A stretch of DNA of 64,000 nt, taken from assembly GCF_000006565.2 (NCBI RefSeq), contig NC_031472.1, forward strand, positions 186,001-250,000, in the 5' to 3' direction. This stretch comes from Toxoplasma gondii ME49. Its lineage: Eukaryota > Apicomplexa > Conoidasida > Eucoccidiorida > Sarcocystidae. Positions 32,786 through 46,100 of the stretch are shown here, one piece after another. The position numbers and the translations under genes are program-made. The notes under the pieces are model-generated. The model saw nothing but the letters and a program-made list of their open reading frames with translations, ran no database searches and was not told the origin of the DNA. The stretch's first letter is position 1, and every line of letters begins with the position of its first letter.

Positions 32786-35700
32786 TATTTTGTGAGTATT
32801 ATTTATATATGGATGTGCCTGTGCATTTGTTTCCTTACACTGCCAAATCGCTTCGTATTTTTTGTGTCAGTGTAAGAATTTCGATCTGTATTTATAGTTC
32901 GGTTTCCTGTCGTTCTCTTCGGAATCGGATTGTGACTTCTTTCGGTCGTTCGATGCGTGCCTGTCTCTGTGTGACGGTTCATACAGGGATCCGGCGCAGC
33001 GGCGTTTTCCGGAAGGTCCGTCGCTTTTCACCGGTTTTTTGAGACAGAAAATTGAACGACAAGGCGTCTCCATCGGCGTCGAGAGCAGCGCCCGCGAGCT
33101 GTCGGCTCACCGCACTTGTGGTCGCGTCGCGCTCTGCTTTCCTCTTCGATTTCTCTCGACTTTGTCCTGTTTGGAAACATACTCGGCTTTGCTTCACACA
33201 GAGAGTCACATACGCACAAGTGAATGGCCCTGTAGATTCACACATATACACTTGAATCTAAATACATATATTTGTATACATATGTATATATATATATGTA
33301 TGTATATATTTGTTGGTGTGTATCTTTCAACGTAGGAAGTCGGGAAGGAGTACCCATGCGTTCATTTGGATCTCTCTGTATTGGTAGAGAGATCCGTAGA
33401 TGGAGGCTGCGATGAGTGGAGAGCACTGAATTCCTGGAAACACAGGGAAAGAGCTGCGTTGATCCACGGGTGAAGAGAACAGGTGCCGAAGCGCGTGGAA
33501 ACAGATAGAAAGACCCCCAGATGCATTTTTCGTTTTCCGTTCTCGCGACGCCTTTTGCCCGACGGGTGTGAAGCTATTGTTCGACGTCGACTTAGAGGCG
33601 TTTCTTCGTACGAAATATGCGTCAGCTGAAGCTGATTCTGTTGAATGTCGCTTCAGAGAACTATGACTACGCTGCGGTCCTCAACGCGGTGCTTCCTGGA
33701 GATATTCGCATCGTTGCGTCTGCGCCGGTCTCTCCAACTTTTGACGCGAGGTACCTTCTTCTTCGCCTTTTTCTCCATTCCGTCAGAGTCCTTCGCTTCG
33801 TTCTTTCTTCTCTCCTTCTCGACGTTCTCTCTCCATGTGCAAGAGTCCTTTTCATCTTCCGGCGTCTATTCTTTCTTCTCGCTCGCTCTCGCTGAAGCCC
33901 TCTGTAGTTCGACTTGTGTCGCCTTGTGTCCTTCCCAGTATCCTGGTCGCCTTTCTCTGGTGCTCTGTCGAACGCATTTTTTTCTTCGGGTGCCTTCTTC
34001 CTTCGCCTGCTTTATGATTCTCTTTCCTCAGTCTCTGTGTTTCTCCGCTTTTTTCTCTTCGGCCTCTGTCTCCCTGTACTTGAGGCGTTTCTCCGCCTGA
34101 CCGCTGCTTGCCTTTCTTCCGCGACCCTGCACGCAGGCTTCGTCGCTTCCTTGTCTCGTTTCCTTCTCCGTTCTTCGTCCTCGTATCCTCCGCCAAGGGC
34201 GTCGGTCTTTGTCACTCTGCTTGAACAGATGTTTCTTTTGCCGTCGTTCTCTCGGGCCTTCCTTCATTTCCGTGCTCCTGGCTGTCTCTCCCTCCGGGAT
34301 CTGACGCTGCTGTCTCCGCGTCTCCTTTTCCCTTCGGCTTTGCTTTCTGTCGTCGGTACGGCGTCCACCTCTGTCTCCGAATCTCCTTTCTTCCACGTTT
34401 TCTTCGTCCCTCTCACTTCCAGATTCGACTGCACCGGGCGCGTCTACAAATACTTCTTCCACTCTGAGGGCCTGGACCTGCAGCGCATGCATCAGGCGGC
34501 TCAACGATTCGTAAGAAGCAACGAGGAGCTTCTTCCTCTTCAGACACGCGTGGAACGCACACCGACATGTCTGCCTATACGCGCATGCATGCGTGCATAT
34601 ATAAATATGTATAAAACGATTAAATAAACACTCGCATATATATATATATATGTATTATCTGTATTATATTATATTATATATATAATATATATAATATATA
34701 ATATAGCATATAATATATATAATATAACATATATATAATATAAAATATATATATAATATATACATGTGCATATAAATGTACGTGCGTGTGTTTTCGTGCA
34801 TTGATCTGATTCCGCGTTTTGTGGGGACGTCGCGGTGGCCTAGTGTGGTACTCTGTGGAACTGGAACTTGTTTTGTTTGTTTTCTTCTTCGTGACCGGCC
34901 GGTGTCTTTCGCCGCGAAGAGGTTCAAGGCGGAATGTTCGTTGTTCGACGCGCAAGCGTCTTCCTTTTCTCTCCACTGCGTTTCTCTAGGTGGGCGAACA
35001 CAACTTCCGCTACTTCTGCAAGCTCGATCCTCGCCAGTACAGGAATCCGAGGTAGGATCTTCTGCTGCCTCCCCGCATTCGTCCTCACCCTCTTCCTATT
35101 TGTGGTATCTGCCTCTGTCTTCTCGCGAGCGGTCTCCTGACTTGTTCACCTCTGTCTTCTCTCTCTTTTTCGCACTTTTCTTCTCCGTTGTTTTCTCTCC
35201 TGGTCTCTTTCTTGTTCTCGGACAGGCTCTCTCTCGAGTTCTGTTTGTTGACGCGTTTTTCTTCGCGTTCCTGTGCGTCGGCTGCTCTGTGCCATTCGCC
35301 TTTCCGTGGAGATTCGCTGGCGTTTCAAATCTTTCTTGCGCAGACGGACGCTCACGTCCTTCGCCGTCGAGTCTGCCGGCGACGGCGTTTGCGCCGTGGC
35401 GACCATCGCCGGTCGGTCCTTTTTATGGCACCAAGTGAGAAAAAAACGAGGGCGCAGGGACAGACGAAAGTGCACACAAAAATACAGGGTGACGCATACA
35501 AATGTGATTATAGAATATGCATACACACCTGCACAGATAGACATATATATATATATATATATATATATTGTATGTGTAATTAGGTAGAGAGATAGCGAGA
35601 GAGATAGATTGATATTTGTATGTCTATCTACCTATCAATTTATCAATTTATATGGGGTGCTGCTACGTCTGTACTACACAGTCGGCTGGACATGGATCAG

Positions 35701-36991
35701 GGGGAGAAGGTTGTTTTTCTTTAGATTGTTTTCCACGGGAGACGGCTGCGGCTTCAACTCTGCGTACAGGTTCGCTTCATGATGGCGGCGCTGCTGAAGG
35801 TGGGTCGGGGGTCGTGCGACGAATCCTACATCGTCGATTTACTGAAGAGAGGAGAAGAGGAAGAGCGAGAAGAAGAGGAAGAGCGAGAACACAGAGAGAG
35901 AGAACAGGAGAGAAAGCAAAGAGACGGAGGTGAAGAGGAGAGAGACCAAGCAAGAGAGATGGGAGACGAGACAGAAGTCAAGAAGGAGCGACGTGAAGAC
36001 GCAGCTGCGTTACCGCGGGAGCCTCAGGAAGAAGAGAAACTCGAACCTAGAACCACCGACCGCGTCTCGCCGCCTCCTTCTTGTTCTTCCTCTTTCTCTC
36101 TCGCTCCTTCGTCGTGTGTTGCCCCGAGTGCCGAGCCACCAGGCTCCCTTGAAAAGCATGGAGGTCGCGAGGAGGGGAAGAAGAGGAAGCGCGAGAAAGT
36201 GAAGGCGAAGGCGTTTTCAGCTGGGCTCGCTCCCGCAGCGCCTGGCTGTCTCGTCCTGTTCGACTGTCGCTTCGACTGCGTCCGCTGGGATAGACGAGAC
36301 CGGCGAGGAGAGACGGGGGAGAGCGGAGGCGAGGAAGCAGCGAGAGAGGTGGAGACACCGATGCACTCAGCGCAACGGAACGCTGGCGCGAGACTCGACG
36401 TGGAAAAGAAGAGAGGCGCCCTGAACACCAGAGAGACCTTTCAGGTAACAGGCAGGAACGAGAGACGCGGCAGGGGGAGAATATGCATTTGTCTGAGAAA
36501 ACGGTCACGGACGCCAAATCAAGTCTCTCACGCAGGCGTCGAGTCTCTACGGAGAACAAACTGTCTGACTGCGACCGAGATTTCTTCAGTTGTCTTGTGA
36601 ACGCATCTTTCCTGTCTTCCGAGTCTCAACACCCGCTTCCTCGCCACCTGGAAACGCGTTGTTTTCTTCTTTTCTTCCAAAGACGCTTCCCTCCCCTGCC
36701 TCCCGTTCTCTGTGCTTCGTCTTCCTGGCCCTTGTGTCTCTTCTCCACATCGAAAGCAGTCTCCCGTATAGTTCTCGCCCGCGCCTTCTCCTTCACAGAA
36801 GACGCTTACTCTCCCCTTTCTTCCGCCTGTTGCCTCATCGCTCTTTATCTGGTTTTCTGTACTCGCCGTGCAGTGTGCCTCCTCTCTCTCTCTCCATCGC
36901 TTTGTCTCCCTGTGTCTCTTCTCTTCAGAATCAATGCCGGAAGGCGCTGGAGCGCGTTCAGGTGCTTCGGTGTCTCGGCGGGATGCCTTGA
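31329..36991 (+). CDS. PUS3: tRNA pseudouridine-38/39 synthase, PUS3/DEG1 type
   Basis: Ten exons, nearly all phased: 31329-31610, 31913-32013, 32299-32376, 32987 to about 33125, 33596-33750, 34423-34510, 34990-35051, 35344-35434, 35770-36444 and 36929-36991. The product follows the TruA family in order: KVAYDGSAYSGIAYQGE (entry strand), NFSRCGRTDKGVHAAGN with the catalytic Asp at about residue 137, VLPGDIRIVASAPVSPTFDA, FDCTGRVYKYFF, VGEHNFRYFCKLD, and AGRSFLWHQVRFMMAALLKV. CGRTDKGV and GEHNFR with an FxxRxDC-type strand point to PUS3/DEG1 rather than PUS1. It should isomerise uridines 38/39 in tRNA anticodon stems. Unusual points are an insert after the catalytic motif (exon 4) and a charged insert of over 100 residues in exon 9. 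The start ATG (CGCCATGG) is preferred over upstream non-ATG codons. Only the exon 4 donor is uncertain. Confidence 0.92.
32515..32785. repeat. TA microsatellites in PUS3 intron 3
   Basis: (TA)n and TAA-interrupted tracts at about 32519-32545, 32632-32702 and 32748-32781, inside the intron between 32376 and 32987. A further tract is at 33280-33310. Confidence 0.85.
34632..34765. repeat. TAATATA-type AT-only tract in PUS3 intron 6
   Basis: About 130 bases of almost pure A/T arranged as TATATAATATATAATATA variants, within the intron between 34510 and 34990. A second (TA)n tract lies at 35541-35575 in the intron before exon 9. Confidence 0.85.
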
Positions 36992-37855
36992 AGAACCGGC
37001 GACGAGAAACCTTCGTTTCCTCTCCGCTTTTGCGCGTTTGTGTTGCGCTTCGTTGCACTTGCCGGTGCTTCCTTCTCTGCTCCTCCTTTCGAGGTCCGGC
37101 GTTTCTTCCTGTCTCTCCCTCTCTGTCTCCAGATTCTTCTTGAGGCATCTGATTCTTGATGCTGCTCTGTCTTCTCTTTTTTGGGTGTTCCTCGTTTCCT
37201 AGTTTTGATTCGCCTTCACTTGTTTCGGCTATTCTCGTTATTGTTCTTTTGATTACGACCTCTTTCTCTTGTTTCACCCAGTTGTTTCCCCTTGTCATTC
37301 TCTCCGTCGCATGTGCGACCGGCCTCTTCCCCACAGCAGCGTACCCTTGCATGTTCCTGGAAGAAGGACCTTCGATTGCGGAGAACTCTGTGTCGAGAGC
37401 TTCCCCTTGAAGGCTGTCCTTGTTTTCCGTTTTTTCGTTCTACGATCTTCCTCTAAAGGACATTTCTCCTCCAGCTTTGGTGTTCGCTCTCGCCTTCGTT
37501 TGCCAACAGAAAGGTTCAGAAAAAGAAACAGCTCTGACGCATGCACTCCATCACGCTTGCTATCCCTCTCACAGCACACCACCTAACACGGAATATGAAT
37601 ATTTATATATTTATATATTTATTTATGCATGTCTATAAATATTTACAAATATCTGTCTGTATTTTTGCGTGAAAGAAAGGTGGATAACTGCATCAGGCAC
37701 GGTTCGATGCGTGCGATTGCATATTCATGCATGTACATGGATTCCCACGACTTCACACGTGAGAAAAAACAAATATATATACATATATATATAATATATA
37801 ATATATAATAAAATATATATAATATATATATAATATATATATTATGTATTATTCA

Positions 37856-37893
<38 letters not shown>

Positions 37894-38740
37894 AAGCATG
37901 CATGTGAGAATAAACAATTCGCGTATGAATTGCACGGATTTGCAGAATTTATGAGATTCTGTGAAACAAAGGCTACGCTTGTGCTGGCGCATGTTTCTTG
38001 TGTTGCGCTCACGCAGGAAGAGAGCCTGCAGAACGGTGAAGCAGTTCCTTGTCTTTGCTGTTCAGTCGAGAAAGAAACAGACGGAAAAAGAACGGGAGAA
38101 AGACCAACGGAAAGGGAGGGTAAAGGAGACACAGAGAGAAGGAGCATCAGAGAGAGAAGAAGGTATAATGGAAAAAGGAGAGAACGCGACTGGAAGAGAA
38201 CTCCAAAGAGGACAGAAACAGACAGAAAGAGACACAACAGAGAGGCGAATAGAGAGAGGAAGACCAATCGTTCGTTTTCCGCTGGAGCCGGAAACCGCAG
38301 GAACTGCTCCGGAGGCTTGTTCACAGGAAATAAAAGAAACAGTTGCATGCATGCACAGCCTTCACACGAATGGCATCGGGAAGCCGAAAGGAGCAAGCCG
38401 AGAGAAAAGGAAGTTGCAATTCCACTTTGGATGGAAAGGAGCTGCTCTGCCCTCAAAGGGAGAGAATGCAAAGAACGTGTAAGGCGCTGTGCTCAGATTT
38501 TTTTCAGCTGCCCCGTCAATAGAAACGCCGCCGTGTATATACACAAGCACCGCGAGAAACGCTCGATGAGCTTTACAACGTCGTGATTGCGGATAAAAAT
38601 CGAACGTACCGCACAAAGACGCCCTCCCCCCCTACTCGTTTCTCCTTTCGCTTTCTCTCCATTGCATTTTCTCTCAAGTCGCCTTTTCGTTTTTCCCCGT
38701 TCCTTCCTTCTTCTTTCTCCCTCTCGTTCTCGGCCTCTGT
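36992..38740. other. Intergenic stretch between convergent genes
   Basis: Pyrimidine-rich to about 37500, then AT-rich tracts at 37595-37660 and 37770-37895 (TATATAATATA variants), then purine-rich low-complexity DNA. Open frames here are Arg/Glu/Ser low-complexity or tyrosine/isoleucine runs from TA repeats. No gene is supported. Confidence 0.55.
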
Positions 38741-40049
38741 CTAACTGTCTTCCTCTCTGCTGTTGTCTGACAACCCGGTCTCGCGGTTGCTTTTCTGTTT
38801 CTCGCTGTTGAAACTCGTTTTCTCCTTGCTTGTCGATCTCCTCTCGCTCTTCGCCTCACTCCGGCCTGTTCTGCCTGTTCTCTCCGACGTCTCAGGCTCC
38901 GACAGCGTATGTAGCCAGTCGACAGGATCCTGCAGTGGCGGCAGTTCCTCGGCTGCGTCTGCTGCACAAAAATGGCACATCGCATGCATGGACTGAAGAC
39001 CGAAATCAAGGTTGGCGAGACGTTCGGCGACGTCCACTCTGGGTCTCCTGCCTACTTGTCCTTCTTTTTCTCTGCGTGAGCAGTCCAACCGTCCGCTTTC
39101 TCTCCTTCAGTCGGTCTTGAGCCTGTTCGATGTTTCGCTCTCTAGCACTGTCGTTTCCGTCTCTCTGCAGTGCGACCCCACTCTCTCTCTCTCTGGCGCG
39201 CTCTACGGTCTCTCGTTTCCGCTCTTCCTCCACCTTTCTCCTCTCTCCTACGTTCCGCGGTGTCGCTTCCGTCCGCCTTCCCTCACCGTGTGTGTCGTCT
39301 GCCTTCAGCTGCGACAGCAGACTTTTCTCGAGTTCCTCGCGTTTCCTCTGCAGGAGAATTTGCTGCGCATGCAGTTCCTCCAGCGCCTTCAGCTGCGCCT
39401 GCTGTCTAGGCGGGAGAATTGGAGACAGCTCCCTAGAGTAGAGCGAAAGCAGCTGCTGCTCATCTTCTAGAGCCTCAGCTGTGGGCGGCGCCGTCTCTGT
39501 CCGTTCGTCAGGCGGTCTCCACGCAGCGGCGGAACCTCCAACTTCCGGCAAACGAAGCGTCTCCAGTCTGCTTGTCTGACTGGATGCCTCTCCTGAGCTC
39601 GAACTACCTCGACGCCTCCTCCCGTCCGCCGACACCGCTGCCTCGCCAGGCCAGTCGGACGCGCAGCACACTGCATGCGCGCCTGCCTCCCCGCCGCCGC
39701 CGCTCTCCTCAATACCACCGGAGGACGCCAGCGGCGCCGATGAAGAACAAGAAGAAAGGGGAGAGGCGGAAGAAACGGCGAGCGGAGAGGAGGGACCCTG
39801 TGGCGGTGTGCAGGGCGCGTCCTCTCTGTCGACGCTTTCTTCATCCTCGTCCAGGCGAATGGCCGTCAGAGGAAGTCCGCGAATGCAGAGCGCGTAAGGG
39901 AAGGTGACGGGGAGAGACGCCGAGGAAGGAGAGAAAGGAGCGAAGGGAGAATACGAAGAAGAAGGAGAGGCAGAAGAACAGAAGGAGGGGAAAGGCGAGA
40001 CGCGCGACGCAGCCGCAGCTCGAAAGAGATCGACGGTTGACACATCCAT
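38741..40049 (-). CDS. Unrecognised 357-residue protein, two exons
   Basis: The start ATG at 40049 gives MDVSTVDLFRAAAASR. Exon 1 (39287-40049) ends at a GTGAGG donor in phase 1. Exon 2 (38741-39051) starts after a TAG acceptor, and the sum is exactly 358 codons. Exon 1 is Ser/Pro/Gly-rich with one ordered-looking segment (YALCIRGLPLTAIRLDEDEE) and a coiled coil near its end (QAQLKALEELHAQQILLQRK). Exon 2 contains VDVAERLANLDFGLQSMHAM followed by a single CHFC pair and PPLQDPVDWLHTLSEPE, then a basic tail. One CxxC pair is not enough to call a zinc finger. Exon 1 could also be read past the donor without a stop, giving a less plausible Arg/Glu-rich end. Function unknown. Confidence 0.6.
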
Positions 40050-40402
40050 GGAGCTGAGGAGGACCGGAGAGAAAAGGAGACAACGGAGACAACTCAGGCG
40101 AAAAGCAAAAAGCAACAGGAAGAGGCGCAATCAAGCGCTGGAGATACAGCAGGAAACACGAAGGAGACAGAGAGGAACGGAGACAGAACAAGAAGAGAAA
40201 GACGAAAGGAGAACGAAAACAGAAAGGACATGAGGAACGAGAATGAAAAATGCCACCGTTTGAGAAAGGAAGAAAAACCAAACACGGATCGACTCTCAGA
40301 GCTCAGAAAGAACCTGTCCATGTGACCAAAAAACTACCCACAGACACTTGACGCTCACACAAAACCTGAACGACGTAATTCACAAATCTTCAGGCGACTT
40401 TT

Positions 40403-40433
<31 letters not shown>

Positions 40434-40468
40434 CATGTATTATGTGAAACTCGTTATGTATGTTAATG

Positions 40469-40503
<35 letters not shown>

Positions 40504-40948
40504 ATGCGCGTGCGGGGCAGGTGCTTGAAGGAACCGAACGCCTTCCGCGGCTCCACTTCAATTAGACGGACCAACCAGCGCATGGGGCCAGTGCATGCAT
40601 TTCAAATATGCATGTCCATGTATGTATGTATGTATGTATGTATGTATGTGGGCAGGGAGACGAAGAGAGACCAGAGAGGAAAGGACATGCAGATAGATAG
40701 ACAGATAGATAGATAGATAGATAGACATATGAATTTCGAAAGAAAGAGAGGGAGAGATGTGCAAAGATACATAAGTATGTATATACAGAGGTACATAAAA
40801 TTGATGTAGATGCATGCATGTGCTCGCGGACACACTGACTACATATATATATATATATATACATCTTGCATATTTATGTATATATATATATATATATATA
40901 TGGCTTCATGGCGGTGGCAGCGGCAAAGGTGATTCTCTGAAGTCTCAC
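40050..40948. repeat. Intergenic microsatellite cluster (TA, TATG, GATA)
   Basis: (TA)n tracts at about 40404-40431, 40472-40501, 40843-40861 and 40877-40901, a (TATG)n tract at about 40619-40648, and a (GATA)n tract with GACA at 40692-40728, all within 500 bases. This is the 3' flank of the leucine-rich-repeat gene. A further small exon of that gene could lie here, but none was phased. Confidence 0.75.
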
Positions 40949-41153
40949 CAACTCGAGACGTCGAGGAAAAGAAGATGCGGAAGGTCGGGAAGAGCAGCAG
41001 CAAGCGGTCGCAGTGCAGAGCCGTCGTGAGGCTGAAAAAAATTCAAAGGATCTGAAGACGCGTTCGTGGAATCGAAGAATCTCTGCAAGACGCAGCCTTC
41101 CACGTGGTGTCGATACAAAGCGGCATCTGTCTACATGCATGCGCGTTCAAGTG

Positions 41154-41184
<31 letters not shown>

Positions 41185-43128
41185 CAATACATATGCATCG
41201 GTATGCATACAAATAAATATATATGCACATGTGTATATATGTAGATATATATATATATGTATATTTCTGGATTTAACTGACGTTGGCATGTGCAGAGCGT
41301 TGAGATAGATGCGGCTGCATACACAAAAAGTGGAGAGAAAGATTAAGTGGATCATACCCAGAAAATCAGAAGTATAAATGCCTGAATTTGTGAGTGTGTG
41401 AATATACCTACAGGCGCGTGTCGACGCACGTGTGAAACGAGAGAACTGCTTATATGCATGCATGTAGCAAGGGAGAAAGACAGCCATTGGCAGATATACA
41501 GAAGTACGGATAGACATTGACAGATGTAGAGAGAAGAAGGTCCAGAGAGATGGAGAGATTATGCGCATGTAGACAACAAAGCTCGACAGAGACAGATAGA
41601 CAAATGTGCGTAACTTTGGATGTATTTCTCATGTAAGAAGAAGACTGGATGCCGGAGAGCGTTGCCAAGCCGCGTGAGAAGAGACGAAGGTGCAGAAGAA
41701 GCGCAGAGACAGAAAAAAGACTGTCGCACCGTGGTGAAGGAGAGATCGAGCATCCGAAGGCCGCGCGCGGGGGTGCTGGCGAGAGAGACCGACGCAAGTT
41801 CCATGTCCAGACCTGCATGCAAAACAGGTTTTTTTCCTTTCCCTGCTCCCGCCGCGTCTTCTGCCTCTCCCCACAAGCCTCCACACACCTCACACACATC
41901 CAGAGACGCGGCAGGAGACACCGACGAAGCGAAGGCTTCCTGTCGAGCTAGGACGTGGAGCATGCATCTTCTTCGAAGCGAAAGAAGCCTCTGCCGAGCA
42001 GCGGGAGCGAGCGACATACGCGGAGAGAAAGACGAGGGGTCGTTGAACGGATTGGGAGGTGACCCCCACCAGCAGCAGCAACACGGTGGTCGTCTCTGCT
42101 CCGCCAGACGGCACACGCACTCTGCAGATCCCTGCTGGTTCTCTCGTCTCGTCGCACCGCCTTCGGTTGCCTTCGCTGTCTCCGCGCTCTGCTTTCTGGT
42201 CTCGGCAGGTCCGCATTCTTCTTCTCTCTTGTCGTCTGCGCGCTCTTCGTCTTCCGCTCGGTCTGCGTTCACGACTTTCTGCTGTTGAATTTTGAGAGCT
42301 TGAGAGAGGCGAAGCAGCGCGGAAGGCTGCAGAGAGTTGTGAGCGAGAACAAGAACCGACAGAGTTGTGTTCTCCTCCAACGCCGCAGCCAGCTGGTCCA
42401 CCGCCTCGCTCGGCAGCATGCAGTTCGCTACATCGAGAATTCTGAAGTCAAAGAACGGTACGCAAAGGCCTCAGCAGTGAGTCTCCAACACCCGCAGCAG
42501 GCGGTGCGTGTCTGGGAGAGAGAAACGCCACGAAACCTGTCGACAAACTGCCTCAGAAGGGCGCCTGCAGAGGAGCGAGAGTCCCCAATGGAAACGGAAA
42601 AAACATCGCCGGCACTTCCACGAAGCTGGACTTTAAACCAGGAAGCTCCGAGACAGCGAGGAAACCAAGAAAAGAGAGAAACGGATTATCTCGTCTCCCT
42701 CACCGCAACACCACACCGACGCAAGCGCGGCCAGGCACCTTCCAACTTCGAAATGAAGAGGGATGGAAAAACGACTTTATCTGTGCATGTATACGTTTCT
42801 AGGTTGAGACCTAAACCTCAAAAATATCCCTGCGCATGCACATGGTCTAGAGCATAGGATCTGAAGCATCTTCAGATGCGTCCGCATCTTTGGAGAGACG
42901 CACACAAACAGAGAACCAGTCAGGCTCTGACGTCTCTGCAGTCGCTTATATGTGTACAGATATGAGTCGGTGCATAAGTATAAACGGTCTTGATACATCG
43001 CGATACAGCGACACACTTAGACGCATATATGCAAGAAAAAGAGGTCTTAAAATCTACAGGTGGATACAAAACCTGGCACGCCTAGGCATCTCCGTGAACG
43101 GTCTACAGAAATATGCACAAACATCTAC

Positions 43129-43159
<31 letters not shown>

Positions 43160-46100
43160 TTTAGAAGTACAGACGTCGGTGGGTGGACAGAAGCGACGGG
43201 ATGCAGTGAGGCAGATACTTTAGGAGCCTAGAACGACAGCGTAGTGATCTCATGGGTATGCGGCGGAGCCCAACCACGATGGCAGACCTACACAGATCGA
43301 CGTTGCTTTCCCTCAGGTGACGAGCGCAAGCGCTGAGACGTACCGAATCGTTCGATTGGTCAGGAGGAGCTCGGCGAGAGGGAGGACCTCTTGAAGGTCG
43401 TTGCATGCAACGTTTAATTCCTCCAGCCGGCAGGTGGGCGAGGCGAGGCCCTCGCAGAGGCGCCGGAGTCCCACAGCCGTCATGCCGTTGCCTGGGAACC
43501 CACCGAGAGAAAAGGAACTTCCACGTTCAAAAGAGCCAAGACCGACGGATTGCCTAGCGCGGGAGCACGGCAGACACCACAGGCTCCCTCTGGTTCGAGG
43601 GAACTGGAGACATGGACTTTCGCACAGGGTGGAACGGGGGGGGGCGCAGCAGGCGGTTCATCCCAAAAACGAAGACCGCGGAGGAGGCTGACAAGGCCTG
43701 TGAAGGCGAAGACAGGCACTGCAGCAGACGCGCGACAGAACATGCCAACTCTTTTTTCGAGACGCCATTCGTCGCCGTCCAGCTCCACACCGAGGCCAGA
43801 AGAGGCAAGACGCCCGAGACGAAGATCAGAGAGTAGAAGAAGAAAGCGTAGATGAAGACGCAAAATGCGCAAGACAGACGTCGTCTTTCCTCTGAAGAAG
43901 ACTTTACAGACGACATGTCGTTCCCGAGTCACCTGCGCAAGCGAGAGATCGAAGAGACGAAGTTCCTTTCAGAGCTTCCGCGAGGATGTCGACTAGCTGG
44001 TCTGCGTAGTGAACCGAGCCGGTGGGCTCCGCGCCTGTCTCCTCGTAGTCGGCGAACGACCAGGTGCAGTACGACAAATTTAGCTCTTGCAGCGCTCCTG
44101 AAGAGACAGGAACCGACTGCGCCCACTCCGAACTCGCCAAATTCCAAGAGACACCAGTCCTCTCAACAGAGAAACGCGTCAAAACCGACATCCCTCTAAA
44201 CACGGCAGTAACCTCGATACGTTCCCGCAGCTGCACGAAGCGCTAGGGAGAGTGAGGCGTCGATGTTGCACTGGAGAAGAAGGCAAGCATTTCAGGACAT
44301 GAAGGAGATCCAGAGAAGACAGGCGTCTGTTGATGTCGACGCGCATGGAAGGAGACCTGTATATCGGAGAGGATACATGTGTGAAGACGTCGAAGGCAAT
44401 CGAGAGGAGGTACTTTCTAGCCATGCACAAACGCATGAACCACTCGTCGATGGCCAGATGACTTAGCACAACGAAGATACAGATGAACAAACGGAATGTA
44501 GGTAGGGATGGTTTCCTTTCTCTGCGTATATCTGTTGGCCTCTCGACAGGTTTGTGCGAGAACGTTGGACTCTGTATTGAACTTCCTCCTTTGTCTCGCA
44601 CTGCATTTCCCCTCCTTCCCCCGCGTTCACACCCAGTCCCTGTCACTCTTCTTTTGTTCACCTGCCGAGGTGAGAAGGTGGGCGAGGCCTTCCGCGACGC
44701 AGAGGAGCATTTGCAAGTCTCCACCAGTGAGGCTGTTCCGGCTGCGCGCGTCTCTCTCGTCCTGGAGGCAGTAGTCATCGAGTTCATCTGACCATTCTTC
44801 TTCGTCTCTCCGTTTCCTGCTTGCTGGCGAGCCTCTTGCTCCGGCTCTTCTGCCCTCGCCTCCTGGTTCCAGAGCCGCGCTCTCCAGTCGCCAAGCGTTC
44901 TCCTCAGCGTCCGCCGCAGGGCTCCCGCGTCCTAGCCGAGACCTCTGGAACGTTCGAAACAAGTAGCCTTTGCCGTTTCGCTTCGGCTTCTCCCCCGCCG
45001 GCGGCGAAGGCGCAGCAGGAGACTGCTTCTTCAGGGAACACGATCGAGTCGCAGAGACCGCACCCGCTGTCCTACAGGAAGAAGCCGAGGAGGAAGAAAA
45101 CGAGCGGAGAGAGTGCAAAAAGGAGGCGCCAGGCGGTTCTTGGACGGCGCAGCTGGGCGGTTCTTGGACGGCGCAGCTGGGTGGGCCGGGGGAGATGTCT
45201 GTATGGGAGAAGTCGAGAGCCTTCAGAAAGGACTCAGTGGCCATGAGAGGCAGTAGACCAGCGCAGCCGCCACCGACGTTGCGGAGGTACAACCGAGCCG
45301 GACAGCTGTTGCACTTGATGGTCTGAGTCAGAGTGGGGGCGCATGCACGCAACAAAGAAAAGGCAGAACGCTGCAAGGACGAGGCGCGTTTCACTTTTCT
45401 GGTGTCTCTTCTTCTCCAGGTTCTCACACTTCGGTCGACACACACACTGCTGCTCTCTTGGAAGCGCGTCGGTCTCCCCTTCTTATCCGTTTGTAGTTTT
45501 TGTGTTGTGTCGCGGGTCTGTTTCTCTCAGGTCTTCCTCACTTCGTCTCCTACTTCACTCCCGTTGTCTCTCAGCCTATTCCCCACTCAACGGCTTGCTG
45601 TCCTCTTCGTTCGTCTCTCTTCTGCTGTCCTCCACGGTCCCTCTTGACTTCCTCCCTCTCGCTTCTCTCCCCGCCTCCTCTGGCTGGTCTCGGAGTCGCT
45701 GCTTCGTTTTCGCTGTTCTTTCTGACCTCTGCAATCGCGCAGCAGCCTTCAGGACCGACGAGGTTGTCCGAGAGGTCGAGATGAAAAACTTCTGATGGCT
45801 CGTCTGCATGCGTCGTTTGGCCAGCGCCTGCCGCTCCGGGTGGCTCGACATCCCTCGCGAGCTCGCGCCTCGACGCGCCCTGTTTCTGCGAGGGCAGATT
45901 GGAGAGGTCTGGGAAGAACGCTTTCGCCGCTTTCACGATCGATACAGCCGTCAGGCGGTTGCGGCTCAGACTCAGCACCCGCAGGTGAGGCAAACAGGGC
46001 AGACACTCTGCGAGGATGCATACGCTGTCCTGAAAAAAAAGAGAGGCCAAGCGAGTTTCCGAGCCGTCTGTCGACGCGTATCCCGGTCCTCCCCGCAGCT

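Noticed and set aside
40619..40730. TATG and GATA arrays considered as a CRISPR or satellite array
   Set aside because: They are simple tetranucleotide microsatellites without spacers or long units.
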